Source: SAR324 cluster bacterium
GTDB taxonomy: Bacteria > SAR324 > NAC60-12
Assembly (NCBI GenBank): GCA_028281495.1
Contig: JANQJU010000092.1
Coordinates: 1-64,000 of the forward strand
Length of the DNA stretch: 64,000 nt
Direction: 5' to 3'
Shown here piece by piece: positions 54,293 to 63,482 of this stretch. Each line of letters starts with the position of its first letter. Position 1 is the first letter of the stretch. Under the pieces are notes generated by a model. The model saw nothing but the letters and a program-made list of their open reading frames with translations. It did no database searches and had not been told where the DNA came from. Position numbers and translations under genes: made by a program.

Positions 54293-55204
54293 ATGCGACA
54301 CACCATAGGTACTGTACTTAAACGTACTAAGAGTTTTTATTATGTCGATATTGAAGGGGATGTGCAGCTTTGCAGAATCAAAGGCAATCTCTTCCAAAAT
54401 GGGTCCACCGAGCACACCGTTGCTGTAGGAGATCGAGTGGAAGTTGATCCCAGTGCTTCGGAAGATGCAGGTTGGATCTACAGAATATTACCACGTTTCA
54501 GTCAGCTGTCTCGCCCTAGCAGAGAAGGAAGAATGGAACAGGTCATAGTGAGTAATATTGAAAATTTACTAATTGTTGCCTCCCTTAAAAAACCCAGCTT
54601 TCGTTCAGGCTTGGTTGACCGTTTCTTGATTACTGCACAAAGGGGCAACCTTCAACCGACAATCATTATAAACAAGCTTGATCTAGGAAACCCTGAAGAA
54701 GTCAAACCCATAAAAGATTTGTACGAATCTCTTGGTGTGCCCGTGATCTTTACCAGCACAAAAACACGAGAAGGCGAAGAAACGTTAAAAGGTTTGTTAG
54801 TCAATCATACTTCTGTTCTATCAGGGCATTCCGGTGTGGGCAAATCTTCGTTACTTAAGATGTTATTCCCCGATTGGAGCATCTCTATCGGAAAGGTAAA
54901 TCAGACGACGCACAAAGGACGCCACACGACGACTTTAGCCGAAATGTACCCCTTACCAGAAGGAGGGTATGTAGTGGATACTCCAGGAATTCGAGAATTG
55001 GGACTGTACGAAATGGAACCGGAAGAGCTGGGTCAATACTTCGTGGAATTTGAAAATATTCAGCAAGCTTGTCATTTCAAAGCCTGCACCCACATACATG
55101 AACCCAAATGCGAGGTTAAAAAAGCAGTCGAAGCTGGAACGATCCATATGGCACGTTATGAAAGCTACTGCCAAATCCTTCGTTCCTTAACATCGAATGT
55201 TTGA
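54293..55204 (+). CDS. rsgA: Ribosome small subunit-dependent GTPase A
   Basis: A 303-residue, circularly permuted GTPase that helps mature the 30S subunit. It has an N-terminal OB-fold, then G motifs in permuted order: NKLDL (G4), the P-loop GHSGVGKSSLL (G1), the TTHKGRHTTT switch (G2) and DTPGIRELGL (G3). The C-terminal zinc site is CHFKACTHIHEPKC. The length and every motif match the family. No strong ribosome-binding site is seen before the ATG. Its end abuts a 56-base tandem duplication shared with the convergent SDR gene. Confidence 0.96.
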   Translation: MRHTIGTVLKRTKSFYYVDIEGDVQLCRIKGNLFQNGSTEHTVAVGDRVEVDPSASEDAGWIYRILPRFSQLSRPSREGRMEQVIVSNIENLLIVASLKKPSFRSGLVDRFLITAQRGNLQPTIIINKLDLGNPEEVKPIKDLYESLGVPVIFTSTKTREGEETLKGLLVNHTSVLSGHSGVGKSSLLKMLFPDWSISIGKVNQTTHKGRHTTTLAEMYPLPEGGYVVDTPGIRELGLYEMEPEELGQYFVEFENIQQACHFKACTHIHEPKCEVKKAVEAGTIHMARYESYCQILRSLTSNV

Positions 55205-55206
55205 AA

Positions 55207-55317
55207 GGATTCAAGAGAAGTTAAACCTTCTGCTGCGCATAATAAGAAAAAATGTCATCTATGGATTCAAGAGAAGTTAAACCTTCTGCTGCGCATAATA
55301 AGAAAAAATGTCATCTA
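55207..55317. repeat. 56-bp tandem duplication at an SDR gene end
   Basis: A 55-base block starting GGATTCAAGAGAAGTTAAAC is present at 55207-55261 and again, with no mismatch, at 55263-55317. The second copy holds the last 12 to 13 codons and stop of the minus-strand SDR gene; the first copy lies beyond that stop, in the gap before rsgA ends. Perfect identity points to a recent event. Confidence 0.95.
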
Positions 55318-56218
55318 ATGAGAATTGAGGCAGGAAACCAAAGGTTTCGCGAAATAGTGTACCGTCAAGAATGACCGGGTATTTAAAATAATCCATCAAA
55401 TATACAGGAAAATCTTTTAGCCTCATTGTTTTTAAGACCTGCCGAGGCAAACTTGGCGGCAAGGACGGAATTGGCAAAAGCTGACAATCCGCCTGTTGAA
55501 GGGCTGCTGGGTAGGGAATCCAATCATTGGGAGCGACATTATATACACCATTCGGTGACTTCGCATAAGCAAGGACAATGGCCTCAGCGAGGTCATCGAC
55601 GTGTAAAAACTGCATGACGGGAGAAAAGCCGACCAGGTAAGGAGCAATGCGGCGTTGAAGCAACTGACTCATACTATTACGCACTCCTGGCCCAATCACG
55701 TTGCAAGGACGCAAGACTGTCAATTTCATTTGAGGGTGCTTCACCATATAGATCGCAGAAAGATTTTCCAATTCGACTGCATCAGCCAAATGCGCTGAAA
55801 TGTTCGATGCTTTCAAAGGAAAACTTTCGTCCAACAGCGAAGGATTATAAGGATGTGCTCCATAAACATGATAAGTTGAAAGCACAATGCACTTTTTCAC
55901 TCCGTACTTTATACTAAAGTCAAAAAGCTTCTGAGTTCCCAACACATTGGTGTTGTAACGTCGATATCGATCCATATGAGATAAAAATATCCTTCCTAGA
56001 TGGATCACGCCTTCGAATTGATGGTGTTTAAAGACTTCTTCAAACCCTCGTTTTGAAAAATCCAGTCGGTAGTTTACCATGCTATCGTCGTAATGTGACT
56101 GCTTACGAAAATCCACTCCGATTAGATCATACTTTTTTCTTAGTTTTTTGATCACATGATGAGCTAGCTCCCCTCCGGCACCGGTAACCAAAATTTCAGG
56201 TTTTTGTTTTGTGGTCAT
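55277..56218 (-). CDS. Extended SDR (NAD-dependent epimerase/dehydratase family), atypical active site
   Basis: A 313-residue protein with the extended-SDR Rossmann loop VTGAGGELAHHV near the N-terminus, the STYHVYGAHPY active-site strand and the LRPCNVIGPG segment. The usual YxxxK catalytic pair is not there: the aligned stretch SAHLADAVELE has His and Ala in place of Tyr and Lys. It may therefore bind a nucleotide or sugar without classical redox catalysis. It overlaps the upstream acyltransferase gene (ATGA at 56215-56218), so the two are coupled and may work together on a lipid. Its 3' end is part of a recent tandem duplication. Confidence 0.8.
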   Translation of the reverse strand: MTTKQKPEILVTGAGGELAHHVIKKLRKKYDLIGVDFRKQSHYDDSMVNYRLDFSKRGFEEVFKHHQFEGVIHLGRIFLSHMDRYRRYNTNVLGTQKLFDFSIKYGVKKCIVLSTYHVYGAHPYNPSLLDESFPLKASNISAHLADAVELENLSAIYMVKHPQMKLTVLRPCNVIGPGVRNSMSQLLQRRIAPYLVGFSPVMQFLHVDDLAEAIVLAYAKSPNGVYNVAPNDWIPYPAALQQADCQLLPIPSLPPSLPRQVLKTMRLKDFPVYLMDYFKYPVILDGTLFRETFGFLPQFSLDDIFSYYAQQKV

Positions 56219-57036
56219 CCGAATATCCTTTCACCTCTTTGTTCCAATCCCAAATCAATCAATTCTTGCAGTACCTCTTTGACCTCATCTACTTTTTCCA
56301 TCATTTGGGTTTCATTGTCTGGATCTCCTTCCAAATGAATGGGTTCTCCAAAATTCAGAAAAACCTTTGCGGGTAAAATCACGGGGATTGCTATAGGAAA
56401 GTAAGGGGTCCCAATCAGTTTTGCCAATGATTTAAAATTTCCAAAAGAAGGCATGGTTTCCTCGCACCCAACCACACCCACTGGAATAATCGGGCTATTG
56501 GTTTGAATTGCAATTCTAACAAAACCGGTCCCCATCCGTTTGAGTTCATACCTTTCTTTATAGAGCTTTCCTGACCCTCTAACTCCTTCAGGAAAAACGA
56601 TCACGACTTCTTCATTTTCTAACATTTTGATGCAATTCACGGGGTCTCCAATTGTCGCGCCACACTGAGTCATGAAGGTGTAAACAAACGGCACCGTTGG
56701 AAAAAAACGTTCAATCATGGCTCGGGGAATCCGTGGACCGTCAGGATTGGTAGCCAATGCCGTTCCAATCAAAGTTCCATCCATCGGTAATTGACCACTG
56801 TGATTTCCAATTACAAAGGCTCTTCCATTCGTCGGCACATTCTCTAGCCCAGTCGCCTCAACGCGGAAATAGTGATCGTACATCCATTTTAAAACAGTCA
56901 GTCCTACCTTTGCAGTTTCTGGATTGTATCCCCAGGGATCATATCCCATACTTCCCAAATTGTGGGGCATACTATCAACCAATTGCTCAATTTCCGGGGG
57001 AACTACCACATCCTTGAGTTTGGTAAACCATTTCAT
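56215..57036 (-). CDS. PlsC-like lysophospholipid acyltransferase
   Basis: A 273-residue acyltransferase of the LPLAT superfamily. The catalytic HX4D motif is visible as NHSGQLPMD and the glycerol-phosphate-binding motif as FPEGVRGSGK. The NHSGQLPMD variant with a preceding GLENVPTNGRAFVIG is typical of a subfamily often paired with an SDR. It transfers fatty acyl groups to a lysolipid or related acceptor at the membrane. AAGGAGG precedes the ATG. The SDR gene follows with a four-base overlap. Confidence 0.88.
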   Translation of the reverse strand: MKWFTKLKDVVVPPEIEQLVDSMPHNLGSMGYDPWGYNPETAKVGLTVLKWMYDHYFRVEATGLENVPTNGRAFVIGNHSGQLPMDGTLIGTALATNPDGPRIPRAMIERFFPTVPFVYTFMTQCGATIGDPVNCIKMLENEEVVIVFPEGVRGSGKLYKERYELKRMGTGFVRIAIQTNSPIIPVGVVGCEETMPSFGNFKSLAKLIGTPYFPIAIPVILPAKVFLNFGEPIHLEGDPDNETQMMEKVDEVKEVLQELIDLGLEQRGERIFG

Positions 57037-57074
57037 AATTGCCTCCTTAGTGATCGATTTTCTTTCTGACTAAC

Positions 57075-57317
57075 TCAATTGAGGCTGTTGGTCAATTCTT
57101 TCAAAGGTGTCGAATCAAGGGATAAATTTTCGATCCATTGATCATTTAAGAATGCCAAAACTTCGTGCAACCCTGGATATGTGAGCAATAGTCGGTTGGT
57201 AGCTGTGACCGCATCATTTTCTTCATCTATAACGATCAAACCCTCTTGAGAAGCCGCCACGATGTTTTCCCAAAGTTGCGGTTGGTCTTGCTTCAACGAT
57301 TCGATAAAACTATTCAT
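57075..57317 (-). CDS. Small acidic protein of unknown function
   Basis: An 80-residue soluble, acidic protein; I recognise no family. It starts at 57317, where its ATG overlaps the stop of the pentapeptide-repeat gene (57314-57316), so it is translationally coupled to that gene. It is followed 38 bases later by the PlsC-like gene. Context suggests a partner of the pentapeptide protein, but nothing in the sequence gives a role. Confidence 0.55.
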   Translation of the reverse strand: MNSFIESLKQDQPQLWENIVAASQEGLIVIDEENDAVTATNRLLLTYPGLHEVLAFLNDQWIENLSLDSTPLKELTNSLN

Positions 57318-58330
57318 AAATTAAACTCATCTTTTAAGGTTTGTGGAATTCCCTTCGCTTCTTGAAGATTGGCATAGTACAGATTCACATCTTCCAGATT
57401 TGCATCGGTCAAATCGGCGCCTTTCAGGTTGGCGCCTTGCAGGTTGGCGCCTTGCAGGTTGGCGCCTTGTAAATTGCTTCCTTCAAGATCTGCATATTTC
57501 AAATTCGCGTAGATAAAACTACCAGCGCTCAAATCAAGGCGATTTAAGTCCGCCCCGGATAAGTCCACTCCATCTAATTGTCGAAATCCCTGTCGAATAG
57601 CGTCTTCCAACCGCAAAGATGAATGTGTTCCTTCATCACCCATACCTTTCAAAACCCAAGCTGGCAACCCAACCGCATCCTTCAAGTAAGCTCCCTCTAG
57701 GTTGGTCATTCGTATTCGAGTTGCTTGAAAATAAGCACCTTGTAAATTAGCCTTTTCCAAGATGGTATGTGTCAAAATCGCTCCTGCCAAATTCGAAGAA
57801 ATCAATTTTGCTTGAGCAAGATTCGCTTCACTCAATTCAGTTTCTCCTAAATTGGCTTTATTCAACTGAGCGCCACGCAAATTTGCTCCATACAAATTAG
57901 CTTTATGTAGATTACTTTCGTGCAGATTCGCGTTTTTAAGATTCGTGCTGAGCAAGCTGGCCTCTTGCAGACGGGCTTTTTGCAATTGGGTTCCCTCTAG
58001 ATTTGCTAGATCTAGAATAGCCCCTCGCAAATCAGCAGATTCCAAGATGCTTCCTTTGAGTTTAGCACCTCGTAAACGAGTCCCTCTTAAATCCGCAGAC
58101 GTTAAGTTGGTCTCCCGGAGATCAAAGCGTGAAAGGTTTAGTTTTTGGAGAGAAACACCATTGAGGTCTTTGCCACGCAAGCTGGTACGGGAAAAACGCT
58201 TGCAATGGGTGAGATCTGTTTGAGGTTGGGGGTTTTGACATTGCCCGGGGGGCAACTCCTTCGCTTTCATGAAGCGAGGAGTTGTCACAAGCATACTAAT
58301 TAGGAGGAAACTTGCCAATACTCTAAGCAT
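57314..58330 (-). CDS. Secreted pentapeptide-repeat protein
   Basis: A 338-residue protein with an N-terminal signal peptide (LRVLASFLLISMLVTT) followed, from about residue 50, by two long tracts of A(D/N)LXX repeats, for example LRGAKLKGSILESADLRGA and LQGANLQGANLQGANLKG. These fold as a right-handed beta-helix. The tracts are split by a non-repeat insert (LPAWVLKGMGDEGTHSS). Pentapeptide proteins include gyrase mimics, but this one is exported, so it is more likely a structural or binding protein. Three 15-bp DNA repeats at 57425-57469 are perfect, a sign of recent expansion. Confidence 0.85.
   Translation of the reverse strand: MLRVLASFLLISMLVTTPRFMKAKELPPGQCQNPQPQTDLTHCKRFSRTSLRGKDLNGVSLQKLNLSRFDLRETNLTSADLRGTRLRGAKLKGSILESADLRGAILDLANLEGTQLQKARLQEASLLSTNLKNANLHESNLHKANLYGANLRGAQLNKANLGETELSEANLAQAKLISSNLAGAILTHTILEKANLQGAYFQATRIRMTNLEGAYLKDAVGLPAWVLKGMGDEGTHSSLRLEDAIRQGFRQLDGVDLSGADLNRLDLSAGSFIYANLKYADLEGSNLQGANLQGANLQGANLKGADLTDANLEDVNLYYANLQEAKGIPQTLKDEFNL
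57425..57469 (-). repeat. 15-bp perfect tandem repeat inside the pentapeptide gene
   Basis: Three identical copies of CAGGTTGGCGCCTTG on the plus strand (57425-57439, 57440-57454, 57455-57469). On the coding strand each is one pentapeptide turn (Gln-Gly-Ala-Asn-Leu). The identity at DNA level contrasts with the diverged neighbouring repeats. Confidence 0.92.
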
Positions 58331-58372
58331 AAACCAACACCAAAAAGGACAGGCTGAGAAGCAAAGAGCGGT

Positions 58373-59611
58373 CTAGGCGTCTAGCTTTTTAAAAACCAGA
58401 GACGCGTTGGTTCCACCAAACCCAAAAGAGTTGGTCATCGCTATATGAAGTTTTCGTTCTTTCCCCTGATTTGGAGTTACATCCAAATCAACTTCCGGAT
58501 CCATTTCTTCAATATTAATTGAGGGTGGAACAAAGTTGTGGTGCAGAGCTTTCACTGTAAAAACTGACTCGACCGCGCCAGACGCACCTAACAGGTGTCC
58601 TGTCATCGATTTAGTTGCACTTAGAGAAAGCTTTTCAGCAACCTCTACACCCAAGGCACGCTTTATAGCATTCAGTTCGTTGATATCGCCCACTGGGGTG
58701 GACGTCGCGTGCGCATTAATATACTCCAAATCTTCTGGATTGATCTGAGCATCTTTCAAAGCATTTTTCATTGCACGAGCAGGGCCTTCGATAGAAGGTG
58801 TCGTCATATGAAAGGCATCCGAACTGTACCCATATCCAACTAGCTCACAGTAGATGCGTGCTCCACGAGCCTTAGCAAATTCAAACTCTTCCAAAATGAG
58901 AGATGCGGATCCTTCAGAAAAAACAAAACCATCTCGGTTCTTGTCATAGGGTCGGCTGGCCTTCTGCGGATCATCATTTCGCGTACTCAAAGCTCGCATT
59001 GCAGCAAAACCCCCAATGCATAACGGAGTGACAGCCCCTTCCGCTCCCCCGACTATCATAACCTTAGCATCTCCTCGTTCAATCAACCTCGCAGCATCAC
59101 CAATTGCATGATTTGAAGAAGCACAGGCAGATACGGTACAAGCATTATAATTTTTAGCACCAAAGACTAATGAAACCTGCCCTGCCGCCATATTTAACAA
59201 CACCATAGGAATAAAAAATGGTGTGATTCGCCCCGGACCTTTTTCACGAAGCAACACATGATATTTTTCAATCATTGGTTGCCCTCCTATACCGATTCCG
59301 AGAGAGACTCCTGTATCGTTTTGTAACTCTTCGGTAATCTCCAAGCCTGCGTCCTGCAGAGCTTCCTGGGTTGAAGCGATAGAGTAGTGAATAAAAGCGT
59401 CCATTTTCTTAACTTCTTTGGGAGGAATCACAGACGGGATTTCAAACCCTCTAACCTCCCCCGCAATCTGGCTACGCAACCCAGACGGATCAAACTTGCT
59501 TACTCGATCAATACCTGAGCTTCCATTGGAGCATGCTTCCCATGTCGTTTTTAGATTGTTTCCCAACGGGCAAACGACACCTAACCCTGTAACTACAATA
59601 CGTTTTGGCAT
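58373..59611 (-). CDS. fabF: Beta-ketoacyl-ACP synthase II
   Basis: A 412-residue condensing enzyme that elongates acyl-ACP in type II fatty acid synthesis. The Cys nucleophile lies in TVSACASSNHA, with the two His in YINAHATSTPVGD and KSMTGHLLGASGA. The N-terminal MPKRIVVTGLGVVCPLG fixes the start at 59611, seven bases after the acpP stop; the longer frame reads back into acpP. It is the last gene of the fabG-acpP-fabF order on the minus strand. Confidence 0.96.
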   Translation of the reverse strand: MPKRIVVTGLGVVCPLGNNLKTTWEACSNGSSGIDRVSKFDPSGLRSQIAGEVRGFEIPSVIPPKEVKKMDAFIHYSIASTQEALQDAGLEITEELQNDTGVSLGIGIGGQPMIEKYHVLLREKGPGRITPFFIPMVLLNMAAGQVSLVFGAKNYNACTVSACASSNHAIGDAARLIERGDAKVMIVGGAEGAVTPLCIGGFAAMRALSTRNDDPQKASRPYDKNRDGFVFSEGSASLILEEFEFAKARGARIYCELVGYGYSSDAFHMTTPSIEGPARAMKNALKDAQINPEDLEYINAHATSTPVGDINELNAIKRALGVEVAEKLSLSATKSMTGHLLGASGAVESVFTVKALHHNFVPPSINIEEMDPEVDLDVTPNQGKERKLHIAMTNSFGFGGTNASLVFKKLDA

Positions 59612-59618
59612 AAACCGC

Positions 59619-59855
59619 TTATTCCGCTTGAGCTTGTTTAATGAATTCAATGGCTGCGTTAACAGTAGTAATTTTTTCAGCAGCGTCGTCAGGAATGGTA
59701 ACACCAAACTCTTCTTCGAAGGCCATCACCAATTCAACGGTGTCTAGTGAATCAGCATCTAAATCATCAGCAAAATGTGATTCCGGTTTAATTTTATCCT
59801 CTTCAACACCTAATTGCTCACTAATGATGCCTTTTACTTTCGCTTCAATATCCAT
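59619..59855 (-). CDS. acpP: Acyl carrier protein
   Basis: A 78-residue acidic ACP. The phosphopantetheine attachment Ser36 is in the classical LDADSLDTVELVM motif. It carries growing acyl chains for FabF and FabG. The length and charge are typical of the primary-metabolism ACP, unlike the carrier domains of the synthases in this window. A short AGGGA precedes the ATG. The 197-base gap before it (59856-60052) is AT-rich and could hold its own promoter, but I cannot choose one. Confidence 0.97.
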   Translation of the reverse strand: MDIEAKVKGIISEQLGVEEDKIKPESHFADDLDADSLDTVELVMAFEEEFGVTIPDDAAEKITTVNAAIEFIKQAQAE

Positions 59856-60052
59856 ATAAATCCCTATTTGAAAAAACGTAAACTTTTCATACCCCTATAC
59901 AAACAAACTCGACCTCTTCCGGGGTGACAGGAAGAAGGGCAAAATTTTAAGTTTTTCGTTAAAAATTAACTTTTTTTTGGCGAACTTGTTATAAAAGTCA
60001 AACTTTTTTGAAGACATAAAATAGCAAGTTTCGCTGTCTAAACTGGCAAATT

Positions 60053-60793
60053 TTAACAGTACATTCCACCATTGACATGAAGAGTGGTTCCCGTCACATA
60101 ATTGGCTGCATCTGAAGCAAGGAAACACACTGCTTGAGCGATGTCTTCAACAGAACCCATGCGGCCTAAAGGGATTTGATCAAGAATGTACTTGGACTGT
60201 TCCTCGTTCAGTGCAGAAGTCATATCAGTTTCAATGTAGCCCGGTGCAATGGCATTGCAGGTGATATTTCTGCTTCCAAGTTCGCGAGCCAAAGATTTGG
60301 TAAATCCTAATATTCCCGACTTTGCAGAGCTGTAATTCACCTGTCCCGAGTTTCCTGTAAATCCGACCACTGAGGTAATGTTGATGATTCTTCCATGACG
60401 TTGTCGAATCATACCTTTGATAACAGCTTTAGTCATATTAAAGATTCCTGTCAGATTAACGTCCAAGACTCGATCCCATTCGTCGCGTTTCATTCGAAGG
60501 AATAAGTTATCTTGGGTTACTCCAGCATTGTTAACTAAAATATCAATCTTGGAAAAGGTCTTTTGCACAGTCGCAGTCATTTCTTCAATTGCTTCCACAT
60601 TTGTGACATCGGCTTGAAAGGCCAAACAACGTCTTCCTAGTGCTTCGATCTCCGACTTAGTTTGATCCGAATAAGTTTTGTTCCGATTAGTAAAAGCAAT
60701 ATCAGCTCCAGATTTTGCCAAACTAAGAGCGATCCCTTTTCCAATACCTCGCCCTGCTCCTGTAACGAGGGCAACCTTATTTTCTAAGTTCAT
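60053..60793 (-). CDS. fabG: 3-oxoacyl-ACP reductase
   Basis: A 246-residue classical SDR reducing beta-ketoacyl-ACP with NADPH. It has the cofactor loop TGAGRGIGKGIA, NNAGVT, and the catalytic Ser in NITSVVG with Tyr and Lys in VNYSSAKSG. The C-terminus TLHVNGGMYC is typical. AAGGAGA sits seven bases before ATG 60793; the upstream frame to 60817 is not needed. The gene is followed by acpP and fabF. Confidence 0.95.
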   Translation of the reverse strand: MNLENKVALVTGAGRGIGKGIALSLAKSGADIAFTNRNKTYSDQTKSEIEALGRRCLAFQADVTNVEAIEEMTATVQKTFSKIDILVNNAGVTQDNLFLRMKRDEWDRVLDVNLTGIFNMTKAVIKGMIRQRHGRIINITSVVGFTGNSGQVNYSSAKSGILGFTKSLARELGSRNITCNAIAPGYIETDMTSALNEEQSKYILDQIPLGRMGSVEDIAQAVCFLASDAANYVTGTTLHVNGGMYC

Positions 60794-60853
60794 ACGTTCT
60801 CTCCTTTTTACCAGCACTTCTCTTGTCAGGAAGTAAAAACATTCCCCAAATCA

Positions 60854-62110
60854 TTAGCGAACTTTAAAATAAAGAATAACAGTAATCACAAACAACCAAA
60901 TAGATTTCTGATGCATAAGCCAAACTACACGACTGTGAACTTCTTTAGGATTGACCAACTTTTCTTCATCAGGTAACGGCCTGATACCAATCTTCTGCAA
61001 AAACATAAGCCAAACCGATTCAACTTCCGGTTTCTTTTCCGAATATGTCCAAAGTTTCTGCAAATGATGATGATACGGAGATCTGAGAAAAAACCGATAT
61101 CGTTCCGCTGCAGTACGACCTTTCCAGTGCAACATTAACTTGAAAAAAATACGTTGAGCGGACGCCGATAAAACAGAAAAAACAAAGATTCCCCCCACTA
61201 TCGGCAGAAACAATTCAGCTTTTACAAAGATAAACATTGCTGAAATCACACTTCCCAAAGCCAAGGCACCAAGATCTCCCATATAAATAGCTGCAGGTGG
61301 GGCATTAAAACGCAAAAACGTGAATCCAGCACTTATAATAGCCATTGCAAAAACACTTAATTCCTTAATGTCATGTGTAAGATGAGGAATCTTTAGACGG
61401 GTAGCCCACTCCGAATCTCCCCCAATATATGCGACTGAAGCCACAAATAAGGCACACGTCATTAACGGAACGGTTGCCAAAGAATCCATTCCATCTGTTA
61501 GATTCACCGCATTCGCTCCACCGACGATAATCAGTAACATAAATGGAATGAAAATATACTTTGGTAAATAAGGATAAAGCGTTTTTATCGGTACAAAAGG
61601 CACAACCAAATGTCCATCAATGTCGACATAGAGGTAAAGCGCCAGAACCACCACGAGAGCAACAGCAAATTCGGCAAATAGACGGGTTTTGCCACTGATA
61701 CCATCAGCCTTTTCACTGTACCATTTACGTTTTTCTTTTCCCGCTTCTATTCTTCTTTTCTGATACACCTTTGCTATATCGTCTACAGCTCCAATGATAC
61801 CAAACGCAACCATTATTGTGAGCAGAGCAACGATATATTGATTGAGATTGCACCAAAGCAAAGCAGCAAAGAGAATTGCGAGAATAAGGATACCCCCTCC
61901 CATAATTGGTGTGGCACCGGTATAAGGCTTTGTATTCGGAACTGCTGGAGTGAAATCAGATGTGATGCCATATTTTCGAAATAATCGAATAATTTTTGGC
62001 ATCAAAAAATTAATCACAAGGTAACACGTCAGGAACGTCATTCCCCCGCGAAACAAAACGGACTTAAAAATTTGGTAGGGCCAAATCGAATAAAAAAGCG
62101 CCGCAATCAT
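60854..62110 (-). CDS. mraY: Phospho-N-acetylmuramoyl-pentapeptide transferase (MraY)
   Basis: A polytopic membrane enzyme of 418 residues from ATG 62110 that joins UDP-MurNAc-pentapeptide to undecaprenyl phosphate to give lipid I. Family motifs are TPIMGGGILI, the catalytic GAVDDIAKV, NAVNLTDGMDSLA, APPAAIYMGDLGALALG and the HHHLQ loop. It is longer than the roughly 360-residue E. coli enzyme, with extra charged loops (KRRIEAGKEKRKWYSEK). A TTG at 62179 would add 23 residues, but ATG 62110 fits the usual MraY N-terminus better. It lies after frr rather than in a division/cell-wall cluster. Confidence 0.88.
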   Translation of the reverse strand: MIAALFYSIWPYQIFKSVLFRGGMTFLTCYLVINFLMPKIIRLFRKYGITSDFTPAVPNTKPYTGATPIMGGGILILAILFAALLWCNLNQYIVALLTIMVAFGIIGAVDDIAKVYQKRRIEAGKEKRKWYSEKADGISGKTRLFAEFAVALVVVLALYLYVDIDGHLVVPFVPIKTLYPYLPKYIFIPFMLLIIVGGANAVNLTDGMDSLATVPLMTCALFVASVAYIGGDSEWATRLKIPHLTHDIKELSVFAMAIISAGFTFLRFNAPPAAIYMGDLGALALGSVISAMFIFVKAELFLPIVGGIFVFSVLSASAQRIFFKLMLHWKGRTAAERYRFFLRSPYHHHLQKLWTYSEKKPEVESVWLMFLQKIGIRPLPDEEKLVNPKEVHSRVVWLMHQKSIWLFVITVILYFKVR

Positions 62111-62186
62111 AACGAGTTTTAAGTCGGCTTCGCGAGGTACAAGACCCAGTGGGGAGGAAAAATTGGGGGTTATGAACAATAACGGG

Positions 62187-62756
62187 TTAAACCGTCAACA
62201 ATTCTTTTTCTTTCTCGTTGATTAGCTTATCAACATTCTCAATATGTTTGTTGGTTGCCTTTTGAATCGAATCTAATGCTACTTTTTCTTCATCTTGAGA
62301 AATCTGCTTTCCTTTTTCTAACTTTTTTACGTTTTCGTTTGCTTCTCGCCTTACATTGCGAATAGCAATTTTGCACTCTTCTCCCATTTTCTTCACTTGT
62401 TTCACCAGCTCTTTCCGGCGATCTTCCGTGAGAGGAGGAATTACGGCACGAATGATATTTCCATCCTGAGATAGCGTGACTCCCAAGTTTGCTTTTTGGA
62501 TTTCTCGTTCGATTTCCTTCAGCATTTGTTTGTCCCAAGGATTGATGACAACGAGCTGAGGTTCAGGTGCTGTCACAGTTCCCACTTGGGATAGCGGGGT
62601 TGGTGTTCCATAATAGTTTACCTTAACCGAATCGAATATAGTGGGAGTAGCACGCCCAGTACGAACAGATTTAAAATCTTTCAGAAGGCTTTCTATTGTA
62701 CTATTCATTTTTTTGTTAAGTATTTCTTGAACTTCTTCAATAGTTTCCACACTCAT
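62187..62756 (-). CDS. frr: Ribosome recycling factor
   Basis: A 189-residue protein that, with EF-G, splits post-termination ribosomes. Conserved segments are FKSVRTGRATPTIFDSV, the VNYYGTPTPLSQVGTV hinge region, INPWDK, SQDGNIIRAVIPPLTEDRRKEL and the long C-terminal helix ending in KEKELLTV. The length is typical. It starts six bases after pyrH and so belongs to the tsf-pyrH-frr operon. Confidence 0.97.
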   Translation of the reverse strand: MSVETIEEVQEILNKKMNSTIESLLKDFKSVRTGRATPTIFDSVKVNYYGTPTPLSQVGTVTAPEPQLVVINPWDKQMLKEIEREIQKANLGVTLSQDGNIIRAVIPPLTEDRRKELVKQVKKMGEECKIAIRNVRREANENVKKLEKGKQISQDEEKVALDSIQKATNKHIENVDKLINEKEKELLTV

Positions 62757-62762
62757 ACAACC

Positions 62763-63473
62763 TCAACTGATGATAGTTCCAATATCCTCGCCACAAACCA
62801 CATTGAAAATTGAACTCTGAGATCCAATATCAACTACCACAATTGGCAGATGGTTATCTTTGCAAAACGCAATTGCCGTGGCATCCATTACTTTTAAACC
62901 TTTCTTTAGCACAGTATCGTAAGAAAGGCTGCTGTAGCGAACTGCGTCAGAATAAAGGTTGGGATCTTTATCGTAGACTCCATCTGTCTTAGTCGCTTTA
63001 ATAACCACATCTGCAGAAATTTCTTTTGCTCTCAAAACTGCTGCTGTATCGGTGGTAAAAAAGGGATTCCCAGTACCCGCCGCAAAAATCACAACCCGGC
63101 CTTTTTCTAAATGCCGGTCAGCCCTGCGCTTGATATAAGGTTCTGCAATCGCATGCATTTCGATTGCAGACATCACACGAGTTTTAATCCCTCTTTGTTC
63201 CAACGATTCTTGAAGACACAGACTATTAATGACTGTTGCCAACATTCCCATATGATCGCCCACCACACGGTCGATCCGATATGGGGCTGAACGGCCTCCA
63301 CGGAAAATATTTCCACCTCCAACGACAATGCCTATTTCAACATTGAGTTGGTAGACCGAGATTACATTTTCAGTGATCTGCCCAATCACGTCATAGTCAA
63401 AACCAAATCCATTGACTCCTCCTAAAACTTCACCACTCAATTTCAATAAGACGCGCTTATATTTTGGCTTCAC
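62763..63473 (-). CDS. pyrH: Uridylate kinase
   Basis: A 236-residue bacterial UMP kinase of the amino-acid-kinase fold, making UDP from UMP. It starts KPKYKRVLLKLSGEVLGG and continues with IGIVVGGGNIFRG, GDHMGMLATVINSL, FAAGTGNPFFTTDTAAVLRA and the KATKTDGVYDKDP nucleotide loop, all family hallmarks. It lies between tsf and frr, the conserved order in most bacteria. The start at 63473 follows AAGGAGGG. Confidence 0.97.
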   Translation of the reverse strand: MKPKYKRVLLKLSGEVLGGVNGFGFDYDVIGQITENVISVYQLNVEIGIVVGGGNIFRGGRSAPYRIDRVVGDHMGMLATVINSLCLQESLEQRGIKTRVMSAIEMHAIAEPYIKRRADRHLEKGRVVIFAAGTGNPFFTTDTAAVLRAKEISADVVIKATKTDGVYDKDPNLYSDAVRYSSLSYDTVLKKGLKVMDATAIAFCKDNHLPIVVVDIGSQSSIFNVVCGEDIGTIIS

Positions 63474-63482
63474 GCGCCCTCC

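Noticed and set aside
59895..60128. Minus-strand frame across the fabG-acpP gap
   Set aside because: It overlaps the end of fabG in another frame and has no start signal.
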